DNA of 64,000 nucleotides from assembly GCA_021568835.1 (NCBI GenBank), contig JAKGSH010000005.1, positions 1 to 64,000 on the forward strand. Reading direction: 5' to 3'. The stretch is from Streptomyces sp. Tue 6430. GTDB lineage: Bacteria; Actinomycetota; Actinomycetes; Streptomycetales; Streptomycetaceae. The notes beneath the pieces are model-generated. The model was given only the letters and a program-made list of their open reading frames with translations, did not search any database and was not told the DNA's origin. A program made the position numbers and the translations under genes. This document shows, piece after piece, positions 27,125-36,020 of this stretch. How positions within the stretch are numbered: the stretch's first letter is position 1; each line of letters begins with the position of its first letter.

Positions 27125-28238
27125 TCAGTCCTCGGTGTCGAGTCGGACGTCCTCGATCCCTTCGTCCAGGAAGGCGGCCAGGTCCTGGGCTTCGGCGCGG
27201 ACGGCTTCTTGTTCCGCGACGCTGAGGGGGCGGAAGGGGCTGACGCGGAGCCGGTGGTCGCGCACGGTCCAGGTGGCGGTGACGCGCCCGTCGACGAGGA
27301 CCGTACGGTGGCCTGCCACGGACAGACCGAGGTGGGGGGCGTCGATGATGCGGCTGCGGTCGTGGTATCCGAGGACGGCGTTGTCGAAGGCCGGGAGGAA
27401 CCGGACGGGGGCCGGGGTGTCGGGTGGGGCGGGGTGCGTCGGGCAGATCGAGCAGTTCGCGGCCGCGTTCGTCGCGGAAGACGACGAGTTCCTCCCGGCA
27501 GGCCTTGACGGCGGCGGGAAGACCGGCGAGGCCGCACCAGGCACGGAGGTCCGCGCCGGCGGCGGGCCCGTAGGCGGCGAGGTAGCGGCGCAGCAGCCGC
27601 TGCCCGACGGGATCGCCGTCCCCGGCGGGCAGGGGGTCGATGTCCCGTTCCAGCCAGGTGGCCAACGGCAGGTTGCGCACGCCTGCCCGTTGCCGCCACA
27701 GGCCGCGGGGCGGGAGTTGGGCCATGGGGATGAGGGCTGCGACGAGCAGTTCGCCCAGGACGCGGCGTGGTGGACCGGGCCAGCGGTCTTCCAGGGCCCG
27801 CACGAGTTCGGTCATGGTGCGGGGCCGCTCGTCGGCCATGACCGCGCGGCCGGCGGCGGCGACCTCGTCCACGTCGATGCCGGCCAGTTCGCGCCGGTAG
27901 GTGCCCAGTACTCGCTGCCGGAGCATGGTGTCGTGGCGGGCCCGCCAGGCGAGCGCGTCGTCGGCGGTGACGAGGTGGACGGTGCGGCGCATCAGGTGGG
28001 TGCGCACCACCGCGCGGCCGGTCAGCGCGTCGTCCAGCCGGCTGGGTTCGAAGCCGGACAGGCGGGACCACAGGCCGACGAAGGGTTCCTGGGGTTCCTG
28101 CGCCTGCAGGCCGCACAGGTGGGCCACCGCCTCGGGCGCGGAGGTGTCGGCGCGCGCGAGCAGGTGCTGGCGGGCGAGGGTGGCGCGGTTGAGGGCGCGG
28201 CTGTCGAGGACGGTCCGTCCTGGCTCCCGTGTCCGCAC
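27125..28238 (-). CDS. Winged-helix DNA glycosylase-like protein (AlkZ/AlkX, HTH_42 family; frameshifted as given)
   Basis: About 372 residues. Three tandem winged-helix-type regions form the HTH_42 fold. Near the N-terminus LCGLQAQEPQEPFVGLWSRL contains Gln-Ala-Gln at about residues 45-47, the position of the catalytic Q-x-Q motif of the AlkZ interstrand-crosslink glycosylases. Later: AVVRTHLMRRTVHLV, MAQLPPRGLWRQ, and a C-terminal DGRVTATWTVRDHRLRVSPF. GTG at 28238 follows GGAAAGG. Two bases are missing around 27420. Could act in alkylation repair, or as AlkX-like self-resistance; no toxin cluster is adjacent. Confidence 0.75.
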
Positions 28239-28346
28239 GGTGACCCCTTTCCTTCCGTTGCCGTAGGTGTTCGGTGCCTGCGCCGTCCGGGCCGCGCGTG
28301 TCGCTGCGGCGGCCCGGACGGCGCGCTCCATGTCGGGCCGGCCGGT

Positions 28347-28769
28347 TCAGCCGTGGTACGGGGCGGTGACGTCCAGGACCCAGGTGACGCCGAAGCGGTC
28401 GGTGAGCATGCCGTACAGCGGCGCCCACGGCGCGGGCTCCAGCGGACGCACGACGGCCGAGCCCTCGGCGAGCTTGCCCCACAGGGCACTGATCTCCTCG
28501 GCGTCGTCACCGCGCACGGAGACGAAGAACGGGTTCTCGCCCTGGTTCCAGGGCAGCTGCGCGGGCACGTCGTAGGCCATGACGTGGAAGCCGTTGTCAC
28601 CGGTCACCTCGCCCCACATCACCCAGTCCGCCTCGCTCTCGTTCTGTACGGCGCCCGCGTCCCTGTAGGTGACCGCGACGGTGCGTCCGCCGAAGACGGA
28701 CCGGTAGAAGTCCAGCGCCTCGCGCGCGGTGCCCCGGAAGTTCAGGTGAGTGGTGGTCGTGACGGACAT
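28347..28769 (-). CDS. VOC (glyoxalase/PhnB-like) family protein
   Basis: 140 residues, intact. Typical PhnB-type start THLNFRGTAREALDFYRSVF with GGRTVAVTY; then ENPFFVSVRGDDAEEISALW and a C-terminal DRFGVTWVLDV, the metal-binding fold of vicinal-oxygen-chelate enzymes. ATG at 28769 follows AAGGAGCAGG. Divergent from the WYL regulator gene, which may control it. Confidence 0.85.
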   Translation of the reverse strand: MSVTTTTHLNFRGTAREALDFYRSVFGGRTVAVTYRDAGAVQNESEADWVMWGEVTGDNGFHVMAYDVPAQLPWNQGENPFFVSVRGDDAEEISALWGKLAEGSAVVRPLEPAPWAPLYGMLTDRFGVTWVLDVTAPYHG

Positions 28770-28918
28770 GGCCTGCTCCTTGCCTCGATGTGACGAATGC
28801 GCCGCCGACCCGGCCGGTCCGGATGGCGACTGCCGTGACCAGGGCGATGCCTCCTGAGCGGCTTGTACGCCACATTGGCAGGAGTACCGGACAGGGTGTG
28901 TCCGCTACTGCGGGGACC

Positions 28919-29911
28919 ATGGATCCCATGCAGAAGACCTCCTCCCGGCTCCTCGCGCTGCTCTCGCTGCTCCAGACCCCCCGTGACTGGTCCGGAGAGG
29001 ACCTCGCCGGGCGTCTGGACGTCACCTCGCGCACCGTGCGCCGCGACATCGACCGGCTGCGCGACCTCGGCTACCCGATCACCACCGTCAAAGGACCGGC
29101 CGGCGGTTACCGGCTGGAGGCCGGCACCCGCATGCCGCCCTCCTGTTCGACGACGGCCAGGTCGTCGCCCTGGCCGTCGCGCTCCAGACCGCGGCCACCG
29201 GCACCGCCGTCGCCGAAGACGCCGCCCGGCCCTGGCCACCCTCCGCCAGGTCATGCCACCCCACCTGCGCCACCGCATCGACCTGCTGCGCGTCACCGCC
29301 GTCCGGCCGCCCGCGGCCGGCGACACCCCGAGGTGGACCCCCAGGTCCTGATGGAACTCAGCCGCGTCATCCACGCCCGCCAGGAACTGCGCCTCGACCA
29401 CACCCCGGGCCCGAACACCGCGGCCGGCGCCCCCCGCCGCGTACAACCCCACCACCTGGTCACCTGGCGCCACCGCTGGTACCTCGTGGCCTGGGACCTC
29501 GACCGCGGGACTGGCGCACCTTCCGCGTCGACCGCATCCGGCCCCGCACGCCCCCGGCCCCCGCTTCACCCGCGCGAACTCCCCGGCGGTGACGTCTCCA
29601 CTTTCCTCACCAGCCGGTTCCGCGGCAACGACGGCACCAGCACCGACTGGCCCTGCCGGGGCGAGGTCATCCTCCACCTCCCGGCCGCCGACGTCGCCCC
29701 CTTCGCCCGGGACGGAACCGTCGAGGAACTCGGCCCCCACCACTGCCGGCTCACCCTCGGCTCCTGGTCCTGGACCGGACTCGCCGCCGTCCTCGGCCAC
29801 TTCGACACCGACGTCGAAGTCGTCGGCCCACCACAACTGGCCACGGCGTTCGCGGACCTCGCCGCCCGCTACGCCCGCGCCGCAGGACCGGGGACCGGTC
29901 CGCCGCCGTGA
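28919..29911 (+). CDS. YafY/WYL-domain transcriptional regulator (frameshifted as given)
   Basis: About 330 residues. N-terminal HTH_11 domain: RLLALLSLLQTPRDWSGEDL, RLDVTSRTVRRDIDRLRDLG and VKGPAGGYRLEAGTRMPPL. The WYL part includes RRVQPHHLVTWRHRWYLVAW and a WCX tail PHHCRLTLGSWSWTGLA. Missing bases near 29142, 29226, 29330, 29510 and 29550 make this one of the most damaged genes. The start is ATG 28919 or 28928. Divergent from the VOC gene, a very common pairing in Streptomyces. Confidence 0.82.
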   Translation: MDPMQKTSSRLLALLSLLQTPRDWSGEDLAGRLDVTSRTVRRDIDRLRDLGYPITTVKGPAGGYRLEAGTRMPPSCSTTARSSPWPSRSRPRPPAPPSPKTPPGPGHPPPGHATPPAPPHRPAARHRRPAARGRRHPEVDPQVLMELSRVIHARQELRLDHTPGPNTAAGAPRRVQPHHLVTWRHRWYLVAWDLDRGTGAPSASTASGPARPRPPLHPRELPGGDVSTFLTSRFRGNDGTSTDWPCRGEVILHLPAADVAPFARDGTVEELGPHHCRLTLGSWSWTGLAAVLGHFDTDVEVVGPPQLATAFADLAARYARAAGPGTGPPP

Positions 29912-30058
29912 GGACGAACCTCACCACGCGGGGGTGGCGGCCGAGGGGCCTCGACGTTCTTACGGATCACGCAAGAGCCGGGCGGCATGAGCGTCGTCCC
30001 GCCTTCGACGTCGTGGGGCGGTACCCGCGGGGCGGGCCGTGGAAGTCGCGCCGGTGGG

Positions 30059-32089
30059 TCAGCTCGTCGTCTCGTGGTCGGACGGCTGGGCGCCGCGAGG
30101 GCCGGGAACCGGGTCGACCGCGGGCGCGAGCCCGTACTGGGCGGCCTGCGCGGTGAACATGCCCTGGTACAGGCCGCCCTCGCGGGCCATCAGGTCCTCG
30201 TGAGTGCCGTCTTCGACGACGCGCCCCTGGTCGAGGACGTAGATGCGGTCGGCCTTCATGGTCGCGGCGAGCCGGTGGGTGACGAGCACGACCGCGTGCC
30301 CCTGCTCGGCCAGGGACCACAGCCCTTGGAACGAGGCGATTTCCGCATGCGGATCGAGGGCGCTGGTCGGCTCGTCCACCAGCAGGAACGGCGCCTGCCG
30401 GTACCGCGTCCGAGCGGTCCCCAGTTTCTGCCACTGCCCACCCGAGAGCTGGACACCGCGCTCGTAGCCCTTGAACACGATCGAGTCCCAGCCGTGCGGC
30501 AGGCCCTCGATCAGGTCGAGCACGCCCGCATCTCCGGCGGCCTCGCGGACGCGGTCCATGTCCCGGGGACGATCGCCGGCGCCGATGGCCACGTTCGCGG
30601 CCGCCGTCATCTCCCAGCGCGGGAAGTCCTGCGCCAGCAAACCGACCGAGGCGAACACCTGGGCACGGTCCGCTTCGCGCAGCTCAACCGGCCGGCCCGA
30701 GTCCGCCTCCCACCACACGCCTCCTTCCGTGGGAAGGAGCAGGCCGGCCAGCACCTTCGTCAAGGTGGTCTTCCCCGAGCCGTTCGCACCCACCAGGGCC
30801 GTCACCTTCCCCCGGGGGATCCGCACGCTCACGCCCTCCAGGGCGGGGGAGTGCGCCCCCGGGTAGGTGAACGACACCGCCTCCGTCCGCACCTCCCGCA
30901 CCGGCGTGGGCAGCGGTGTTCCGGTGAGCGGGATGGCGTTCTCACCCGCCACCTTGATGGCGTCCTCCGTGTCGGTGAGGTACAGCAGTTCCTCGTACAG
31001 CCGGTTGACCTGCTGCACCAGCGACGTGAGCCGCGCCGTCGAGGTGCGGATGGCGATCACCGCGGTCCCGCCGACGGCGAGCGGCAGACCACCGGTCGCC
31101 AGGAGCCACCACAGCACGCCGTAGCAAGCCAGTGACGCCACGCCGGCGAACGCTCCCGCGACCAGGTCCGTGGACGCCTGCGCCCGGGCCAGGCGTCGCT
31201 GCTCCGCCTCCGTCTGCCTCGACATCTCCTCGTAGCCGGACAGCAGTTTCGTGCCGGCGGCGTGCACCCGGATCTCCCCGGCGGCGTGCGGGCGCGTCAG
31301 GTAGGCCAGCAGCGAGGCGATCGCCCTGCGGTGGTCGACCCAGTTCAGGCGGGAGAGGTACTCGCGGCGCGCGGAGCGGACCGCACCCCATCCCTTGGGC
31401 AGGGCGATCGCCAGCAGCATCGGCAACAGCGCCCAGTGCAGCGCCGCGAGCACGACCGCGGCCGCCGCCATGCCGATGACCACGTTCCCCACGCCCACCG
31501 ACAGCCGGAGCATGCTGCGGGCGGAGTCGGTGCCGAACTTCCCCGCCTCCAGGACCCGTTGGACCTCCGGCCGCTCGGTCGCCTCCACCTCCACACCGGT
31601 GACGGCCGTGTAGTACCGGGCGGAGACCGCCCGCTCCACCTGCGGTTCCAGCCTGCCGGACATGGCCGTCGACCACGCCGACAGCACCGCTGTCGCCACC
31701 GCCGCGATCGCGAGCACCGCCAGCGACGGCAGAGTCTCGCGGAGTTTGTCCGCGGTCGGACCGTCGGCGAACAACTGTGTGAGAACACCGTTGACCGCCA
31801 CCAGCCCCCAGCCGGCCGTCACACCCTGCCCGAGCTGGGCCACCACGACCGCGGCGAGCGCCCGCCGGTCCGTCTGCCAGCCGGTGCGCAGCACCATGCC
31901 CACCATGCGGGGCAGCTCGGCTGCCATGTGACCGAAGCCCAGCCGGGTCAGCGGGCCTTCGTGGCGGACGTAAGCCTGGTCGTAGCGCAATCGGCCCCCG
32001 TACAGCTCGCGCTCCGCGTCCGAGATGTTGTCCGTGGCCGTGACCTTCGGCGGGTTCTGGGTCTCTTCACTGCCTGGTTCGACGGGCAT
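30059..32089 (-). CDS. ABC transporter, fused permease and ATP-binding protein
   Basis: 676 residues, intact. Membrane domain in roughly residues 80-350 (hydrophobic segments at VLAIAAVATAVLSAW, VVIGMAAAAVVLAALHWALL and LACYGVLWWLLATGG). ATPase domain: GANGSGKTT at 434-442 (Walker A), QLSGGQWQK (signature), and FLLVDEPTSALDP (Walker B), then the His switch VLVTHRL. This is the exporter type seen near peptide and lantibiotic genes, but no precursor peptide is visible beside it. ATG at 32089. An IS630 remnant lies just upstream. Confidence 0.88.
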   Translation of the reverse strand: MPVEPGSEETQNPPKVTATDNISDAERELYGGRLRYDQAYVRHEGPLTRLGFGHMAAELPRMVGMVLRTGWQTDRRALAAVVVAQLGQGVTAGWGLVAVNGVLTQLFADGPTADKLRETLPSLAVLAIAAVATAVLSAWSTAMSGRLEPQVERAVSARYYTAVTGVEVEATERPEVQRVLEAGKFGTDSARSMLRLSVGVGNVVIGMAAAAVVLAALHWALLPMLLAIALPKGWGAVRSARREYLSRLNWVDHRRAIASLLAYLTRPHAAGEIRVHAAGTKLLSGYEEMSRQTEAEQRRLARAQASTDLVAGAFAGVASLACYGVLWWLLATGGLPLAVGGTAVIAIRTSTARLTSLVQQVNRLYEELLYLTDTEDAIKVAGENAIPLTGTPLPTPVREVRTEAVSFTYPGAHSPALEGVSVRIPRGKVTALVGANGSGKTTLTKVLAGLLLPTEGGVWWEADSGRPVELREADRAQVFASVGLLAQDFPRWEMTAAANVAIGAGDRPRDMDRVREAAGDAGVLDLIEGLPHGWDSIVFKGYERGVQLSGGQWQKLGTARTRYRQAPFLLVDEPTSALDPHAEIASFQGLWSLAEQGHAVVLVTHRLAATMKADRIYVLDQGRVVEDGTHEDLMAREGGLYQGMFTAQAAQYGLAPAVDPVPGPRGAQPSDHETTS

Positions 32090-32349
32090 CGACGTGTTCC
32101 CCCTCGTGGACGTGATGGCGGTGTCGGCGTGTCCAACGACGCCGCCACGATTTCGAACACCTGTCTTTCGGTCGGGTTGTGCGCCCTGGTATCGAGCGGT
32201 TTTCTGAAGGTGGGCAGTGCACCGACCCTTGCCGCGCAAGAGCGCGCGGCTGAGGGCGGGTTGGCCGAAACGCCGACGTTCGGGCGGACCGCCGTACATG
32301 CTCAACGGGTGTTCGAAGCTGGTGTCCCGCCCTGCTTGCCCGAGTCCGC

Positions 32350-32562
32350 GGTCGTGCCCCTCGTCGCCGGGACGCTGGAGTCGACGCCGAAGAACGCCAC
32401 GCACCGGTCGACCCGGACGATGGCCGAAGAGAGGTGCCTGTCGCAGTCGACCGTGTCGCGGAGCCGGCGCGCCTTCGGCCCGCAGCCGCACCGCACCGGG
32501 ACGGTCGAGCTGTCCACGGACCCGTACGTCGTCGACGAGGTGTGCGACGTGGTGGGCCTGCC
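32350..32562 (+). pseudogene. IS630-family transposase remnant
   Basis: The plus strand encodes TLESTPKNATHRSTRTM, LSQSTVSRSRRAFGPQPHR and TVELSTDPYVVDEVCDVVGL, a recognisable segment of IS630 transposases, covering the helix-turn-helix and the stretch before the first catalytic Asp. The reading then dissolves after residue VGL, and no start or DDE domain follows. About 70 codons survive. The rest of 32090-32805 shows no other gene that I can support. Confidence 0.8.
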
Positions 32563-32805
32563 TCGGGATGGGCGATCCGTCGGGGCACCGAAGCGCAGTC
32601 GCGCACGGTGTGGTCGTCCCGTCGGCGAGCGACGTCCGGGTCGGTGTGCCGCAGGTCGTGCGCGGCGGCGACGAGCCGCCGGCTGTCCGGTCGCCCGTCG
32701 ACCTCCCTGCGTGTCACGGCGACCGAACGAGCCCTGAAATCAGCCCGGTTGACGGTGCGTCGATAAGCCAGGGGAGCGTGGAACCGGAACGCTGGGACAG
32801 CGGAC

Positions 32806-33221
32806 TCAGTCTGTGGAGTGCTGGGCGTCCTTCAGGGCGACCGACGGGAGCGCGGCCTCGTGGGCGGCGAGTTCTTCGGGGGTCCCGACGAACGCGGGGC
32901 CGCAGCCGGGGGAAGGCGGTCGACGACCATGGTGACGGCCTGTTCCGGCGTCGCTGCGAAACCCACGGACTCGGTCCGCAGGGGACCGGCGACCAGGTAC
33001 TCGCCCCCTGCCGCGGGCATGATGTAGGGGACGTCCCACGTCCACCCCCTCTCCGTGCAGCGGCTGAAGTGCAGCTCTCCCATTCCCGTCCAGGGGAACA
33101 GCTGACGCAGGCGGGGCTCGGCGTAGGCGACTTCAAGCAGTTCAGGGCGGACGCGTCCGTCGGCACGGACCTTCTGCCACCCTGCTTCGACGAGGGGGCG
33201 GCTCGGGGGCGTCGTGTCCAT
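32806..33221 (-). CDS. DUF6193-family protein (frameshifted as given)
   Basis: About 138 residues after one restored base near 32905. Sequence blocks: VRPELLEVAYAEPRLRQLFP, MGELHFSRCTERGWTWDVPY, GGEYLVAGP and VDRLPPGCGPAFVGTPEEL. These match the DUF6193 family (annotated in some Streptomyces as natural-product biosynthesis proteins) of unknown activity. Start ATG 33221; the ribosome site is weak. Stop at 32806. Confidence 0.72.
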
Positions 33222-33665
33222 GAACGACACTCTGCCCGACGGGCACTCAACCGGCCGGCCGAAGTGCTCAGTTGCACCGCCGATCCAGGACCTGATCGCG
33301 TCCTGTTCGCATCGAGAGCCCCGAAGCGTGGTGGCCGTGCCGCCCCGATGCCGGAACGGACGAGGGCGCGAAGCGGCCGACACGATGGGGTGTACCGGTC
33401 CTCTCCGCCGCCGGCCCCGGCGCGCACTCGTCTCCCGCCCGGCTCGGCCTGGCTCAGCCTGGCCGGGCCAGCCCGGCTCAGCCCTGTACCTAGGCCGTGT
33501 CCACTGCACTGCCCCGCACGTTCCCGGCCTGCGCCAGAAGCAGCGCCGACGCCCGCCCAGCGGTGCCGGCGGAACAGCGCGGACCCGGCCTCCACGGCGC
33601 CGGCCTGACGAGCGAACCCGGAGCCCTCACCGCGGCACGTCGGCGCCCCTGACGGCCCCGGCGCG
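33222..33665. other. Intergenic, no gene seen
   Basis: 444 bases between a DUF6193 gene and tetR, both on the minus strand. Around 33430-33485 there are clustered GGCTCGGCCTGGCTCAGCCT-like imperfect repeats able to fold, possibly a terminator for tetR. Open frames lack coding character. Confidence 0.4.
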
Positions 33666-34241
33666 TCACCGCCCGGGCGCTCCGACGCGGAGCGCGTCCA
33701 TGACGAGGTCCAGCAGGAGGGTCGCCCGGGGCTGCCAGTCGCCGTGCGGATCGAGTGTCCACAGGCCCCCGATGGCGAGGAACAGGTCGTCCACCGTGAT
33801 CCCGGGGCGGATGGCGCCGGCCTGCTCGGCGGCGCGGAGCAGGCGCTCGGCCGCCTCCGTCACCGGGGCGTGGCCCGGCTTCTGCGTGCCCGGCGCGCCG
33901 GTCGCCTGCCGGATCGCATCGGCCAGCCCCGCCTTGGTCATGGCGAACCGGGCGAGCCCGTCCATCCACTCGCGCAGCGCCCGGTCGGGTTCCCGGCCGC
34001 ACAGCAGCGGGGCCGCGGTGTCGGCGACCTGCTGCATCTCGTGGCGGTAGATCTCCAGGACCAGGGCCTCACGGGTGGGGAAGTGGCGGTAGAAGGTCCC
34101 CTGCCCGACACCCGCCTTCTTGGCGATCGTGCTCAGCGGGGTGTCCGCCGAGCGGGTCAGTTCGGCCAGCGCCACCTCCAGGATGCGCGCGCGGTTGCGC
34201 TGTGCGTCCGAGCGCAGAGGCGCTTCCTTGTGCTGGCCCAC
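33666..34241 (-). CDS. TetR-family regulator divergent from the Mo-hydroxylase operon
   Basis: 191 residues. HTH: RARILEVALAELTRSADTPL then IAKKAGVGQGTFYRHFPTRE. The C-terminal domain is of the common SbtR/TetR_C type with RLLRAAEQAGAIRPGITVDD. ATG at 34241 follows GCGAGGAGGG. Between it and the divergent operon lies a perfect 21-bp inverted repeat with two operator-like cores, so it is very likely the operon's repressor (inference from position). Confidence 0.87.
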   Translation of the reverse strand: MGQHKEAPLRSDAQRNRARILEVALAELTRSADTPLSTIAKKAGVGQGTFYRHFPTREALVLEIYRHEMQQVADTAAPLLCGREPDRALREWMDGLARFAMTKAGLADAIRQATGAPGTQKPGHAPVTEAAERLLRAAEQAGAIRPGITVDDLFLAIGGLWTLDPHGDWQPRATLLLDLVMDALRVGAPGR

Positions 34242-34281
34242 TGGCCCTCCTCGCGGTGGTGGCCGAAACCCGGTCCTTGTT

Positions 34282-34332
34282 AAGCGGACAGTTGTCCGTT
34301 ACGTTTTCCGGGTAACGGACAACTGTCCGCTT
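34282..34332. promoter_or_regulatory. Large palindrome between tetR and the Mo-hydroxylase operon
   Basis: A perfect 21-bp inverted repeat, 34282-34302 with 34312-34332, spacer GTTTTCCGG. Each arm contains its own near-palindrome: CGGACAGTTGTCCG at 34285-34298 and CGGACAACTGTCCG at 34316-34329. Two adjacent dyads suit two TetR dimers. The A/T-rich spacer could carry promoter elements. Confidence 0.8.
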
Positions 34333-34489
34333 GTTCCCATCGTATCGGCGTGCCGTCCGTGCGGGACAGCCCGGGGCGGCCGGACACGGCCCACCTGCCC
34401 CGCATCCTGCACGGTCGTGCACCGGCGCCGCCAGCCGCAGCGCCCCCGCCCCGCCCGACCCGCCTGACCACGTGAGAGAGAAGGCTTCC

Positions 34490-35032
34490 ATGGCCTCATC
34501 GACGTCCAGCGCCCTCACCCTGTCCGTCAACGGCGAGAAGTATCCGCTGACCGTCGACCACCGCACCACCCTGCTCGACGCCCTGCGGGAACGGCTCGAC
34601 CTGACCGGCACCAAGAAGGGCTGCGACCAGGGGCAGTGCGGTGCCTGCACCGTCCTGGTCGACGGCCGCCGCAGCGTGGCCTGCCTGCAACTGGCGGTCG
34701 CGGCCGAAGGACGCGAGATCACCACCGTCGAGGGCGTGGCCGACGGCGACGAACTGCACCCGGTGCAGCAGGCGTTCCTCGACCTCGACGGCTTCCAGTG
34801 CGGCTACTGCACACCCGGTCAGATCTGCTCGGCCATCGCCGTGATCGCCGAACACGCCGCGGGCTGGCCGAGCGCCGCCACCCACGACCTGCGGCCCGAG
34901 GCGGGACCGCCGCCCCTGACCCCCGAGGAGATCCGCGAGCGGATGAGCGGCAACCTGTGCCGCTGCGGCGCGTACGTCTCCATCGTCCAGGCCGTGGCCC
35001 GCGCCGCCGAGACGAACGGAGCGTCCGCATGA
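34490..35032 (+). CDS. Molybdenum hydroxylase, [2Fe-2S] subunit
   Basis: 180 residues. Small subunit of the xanthine dehydrogenase/aldehyde oxidoreductase family. Plant-type cluster: KKGCDQGQCGACTVLVDG with a later Cys in VACLQL. Second cluster: FQCGYCTPGQICSA and GNLCRCGAY. It passes electrons from the Mo centre to FAD. ATG at 34490 follows GAGAGAGAAGG; its stop overlaps the next start (ATGA). PaoA/YagT-like by length and by its PaoB-like neighbour; the acidic Pro-rich insert near DLRPEAGPPPLTPEE is ordinary for that type. Confidence 0.9.
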   Translation: MASSTSSALTLSVNGEKYPLTVDHRTTLLDALRERLDLTGTKKGCDQGQCGACTVLVDGRRSVACLQLAVAAEGREITTVEGVADGDELHPVQQAFLDLDGFQCGYCTPGQICSAIAVIAEHAAGWPSAATHDLRPEAGPPPLTPEEIRERMSGNLCRCGAYVSIVQAVARAAETNGASA

Positions 35033-36020
35033 GGGAGTTCGGCTACCGGCGCGCCCACGACGTCCCCGGCGCCGTGGCGCTGCTCGACGGTGACACGGAC
35101 GCCCGCTTCCTGGGCGGCGGCACCAATCTGATCGACCTGATGAAGACCGGCGTCGAGCGGCCCGCCCGGCTCGTCGACGTACGCGAACTACCCCTGAACC
35201 GGATCGAGTCGACACAGGACGGCGGACTGCGTATCGGTGCGACCGTCACCAACAGCGATCTGGCCGCCCACCCCGAGGTCCGGCGCCGCTACCCGGCCCT
35301 GGCCCAGGCGGTACTGGCCGGCGCCTCCGGGCAACTGCGCAACATGGCCACCGTCGGCGGCAACCTGCTCCAGCGCACCCGCTGCGGCTACTTCACCGAC
35401 GTCAACTCGCCCTGCAACAAGCGTGATCCGGGCAGCGGTTGCCCCGCCCTCACCGGTGAGCACCACAACCACGCCGTCCTCGGCGCCTCCGGTCACTGCG
35501 TCGCCACCCACCCTCCGACATGGGCGTGGCCCTGACCGCCTTCGACGCCCGCGTCTCCTACGAGACCGCCGACGGACCGGGCGAGCTGCCGCTCACCGAC
35601 CTCTATCTGCCCGTGGGGGAGACACCGCACCGGGAGACCGCCCTGCCGCGGGGCGCCCTGATCACCGCCGTCACCCTGCCGCCCGGCGCCACGGCGGCCA
35701 ACTCCCGCTACCGCAAGGTGCGCGAGCGGGCCTCGTACGCCTTCGCCATCGGCTCGGTCGCCGCCGCCCTCGACCTCAGGGACGGTGTCGTGCACGACGT
35801 GCGCCTGGCCTTCGGGGCCGTCGCCTCCCGCCCCTGGCGGGCCCGTACGGCCGAACGCGCCCTGACCGGCGCCCCGGCCGACGCCGAGACCTTCGCGGCC
35901 GCCGCGGACGCCGAACTGGCGGCCGCGAGGCCCCTGCCCCGCAACGGATACAAGGTGACCCTGATGCGCAACCTCGTCGTGGCCGTCCTCAGCGAACTCG
36001 CCGAGGAGGCCGCCCGATGA
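35029..36020 (+). CDS. Molybdenum hydroxylase, FAD subunit with extra [4Fe-4S] (frameshifted as given)
   Basis: About 330 residues with one base missing near 35514. FAD-binding motifs: FLGGGTNLIDLMK, VTNSDLAAHPEV and RNMATVGGNLLQRTRCGYF. The insertion TDVNSPCNKRDPGSGCPA after RTRC supplies the cysteines of the additional [4Fe-4S] cluster seen in PaoB-type subunits, distinguishing it from plain xanthine dehydrogenase. The C-terminal CO-dehydrogenase-flavoprotein domain ends with RNGYKVTLMRNLVVAVL. Overlaps both neighbours by four bases. Confidence 0.88.

Noticed and set aside
32217-33608. A 463-aa plus-strand frame over the DUF6193 gene
   Set aside because: No family signal; the IS630 similarity near 32350-32562 is in a different plus frame, and DUF6193 lies on the other strand.
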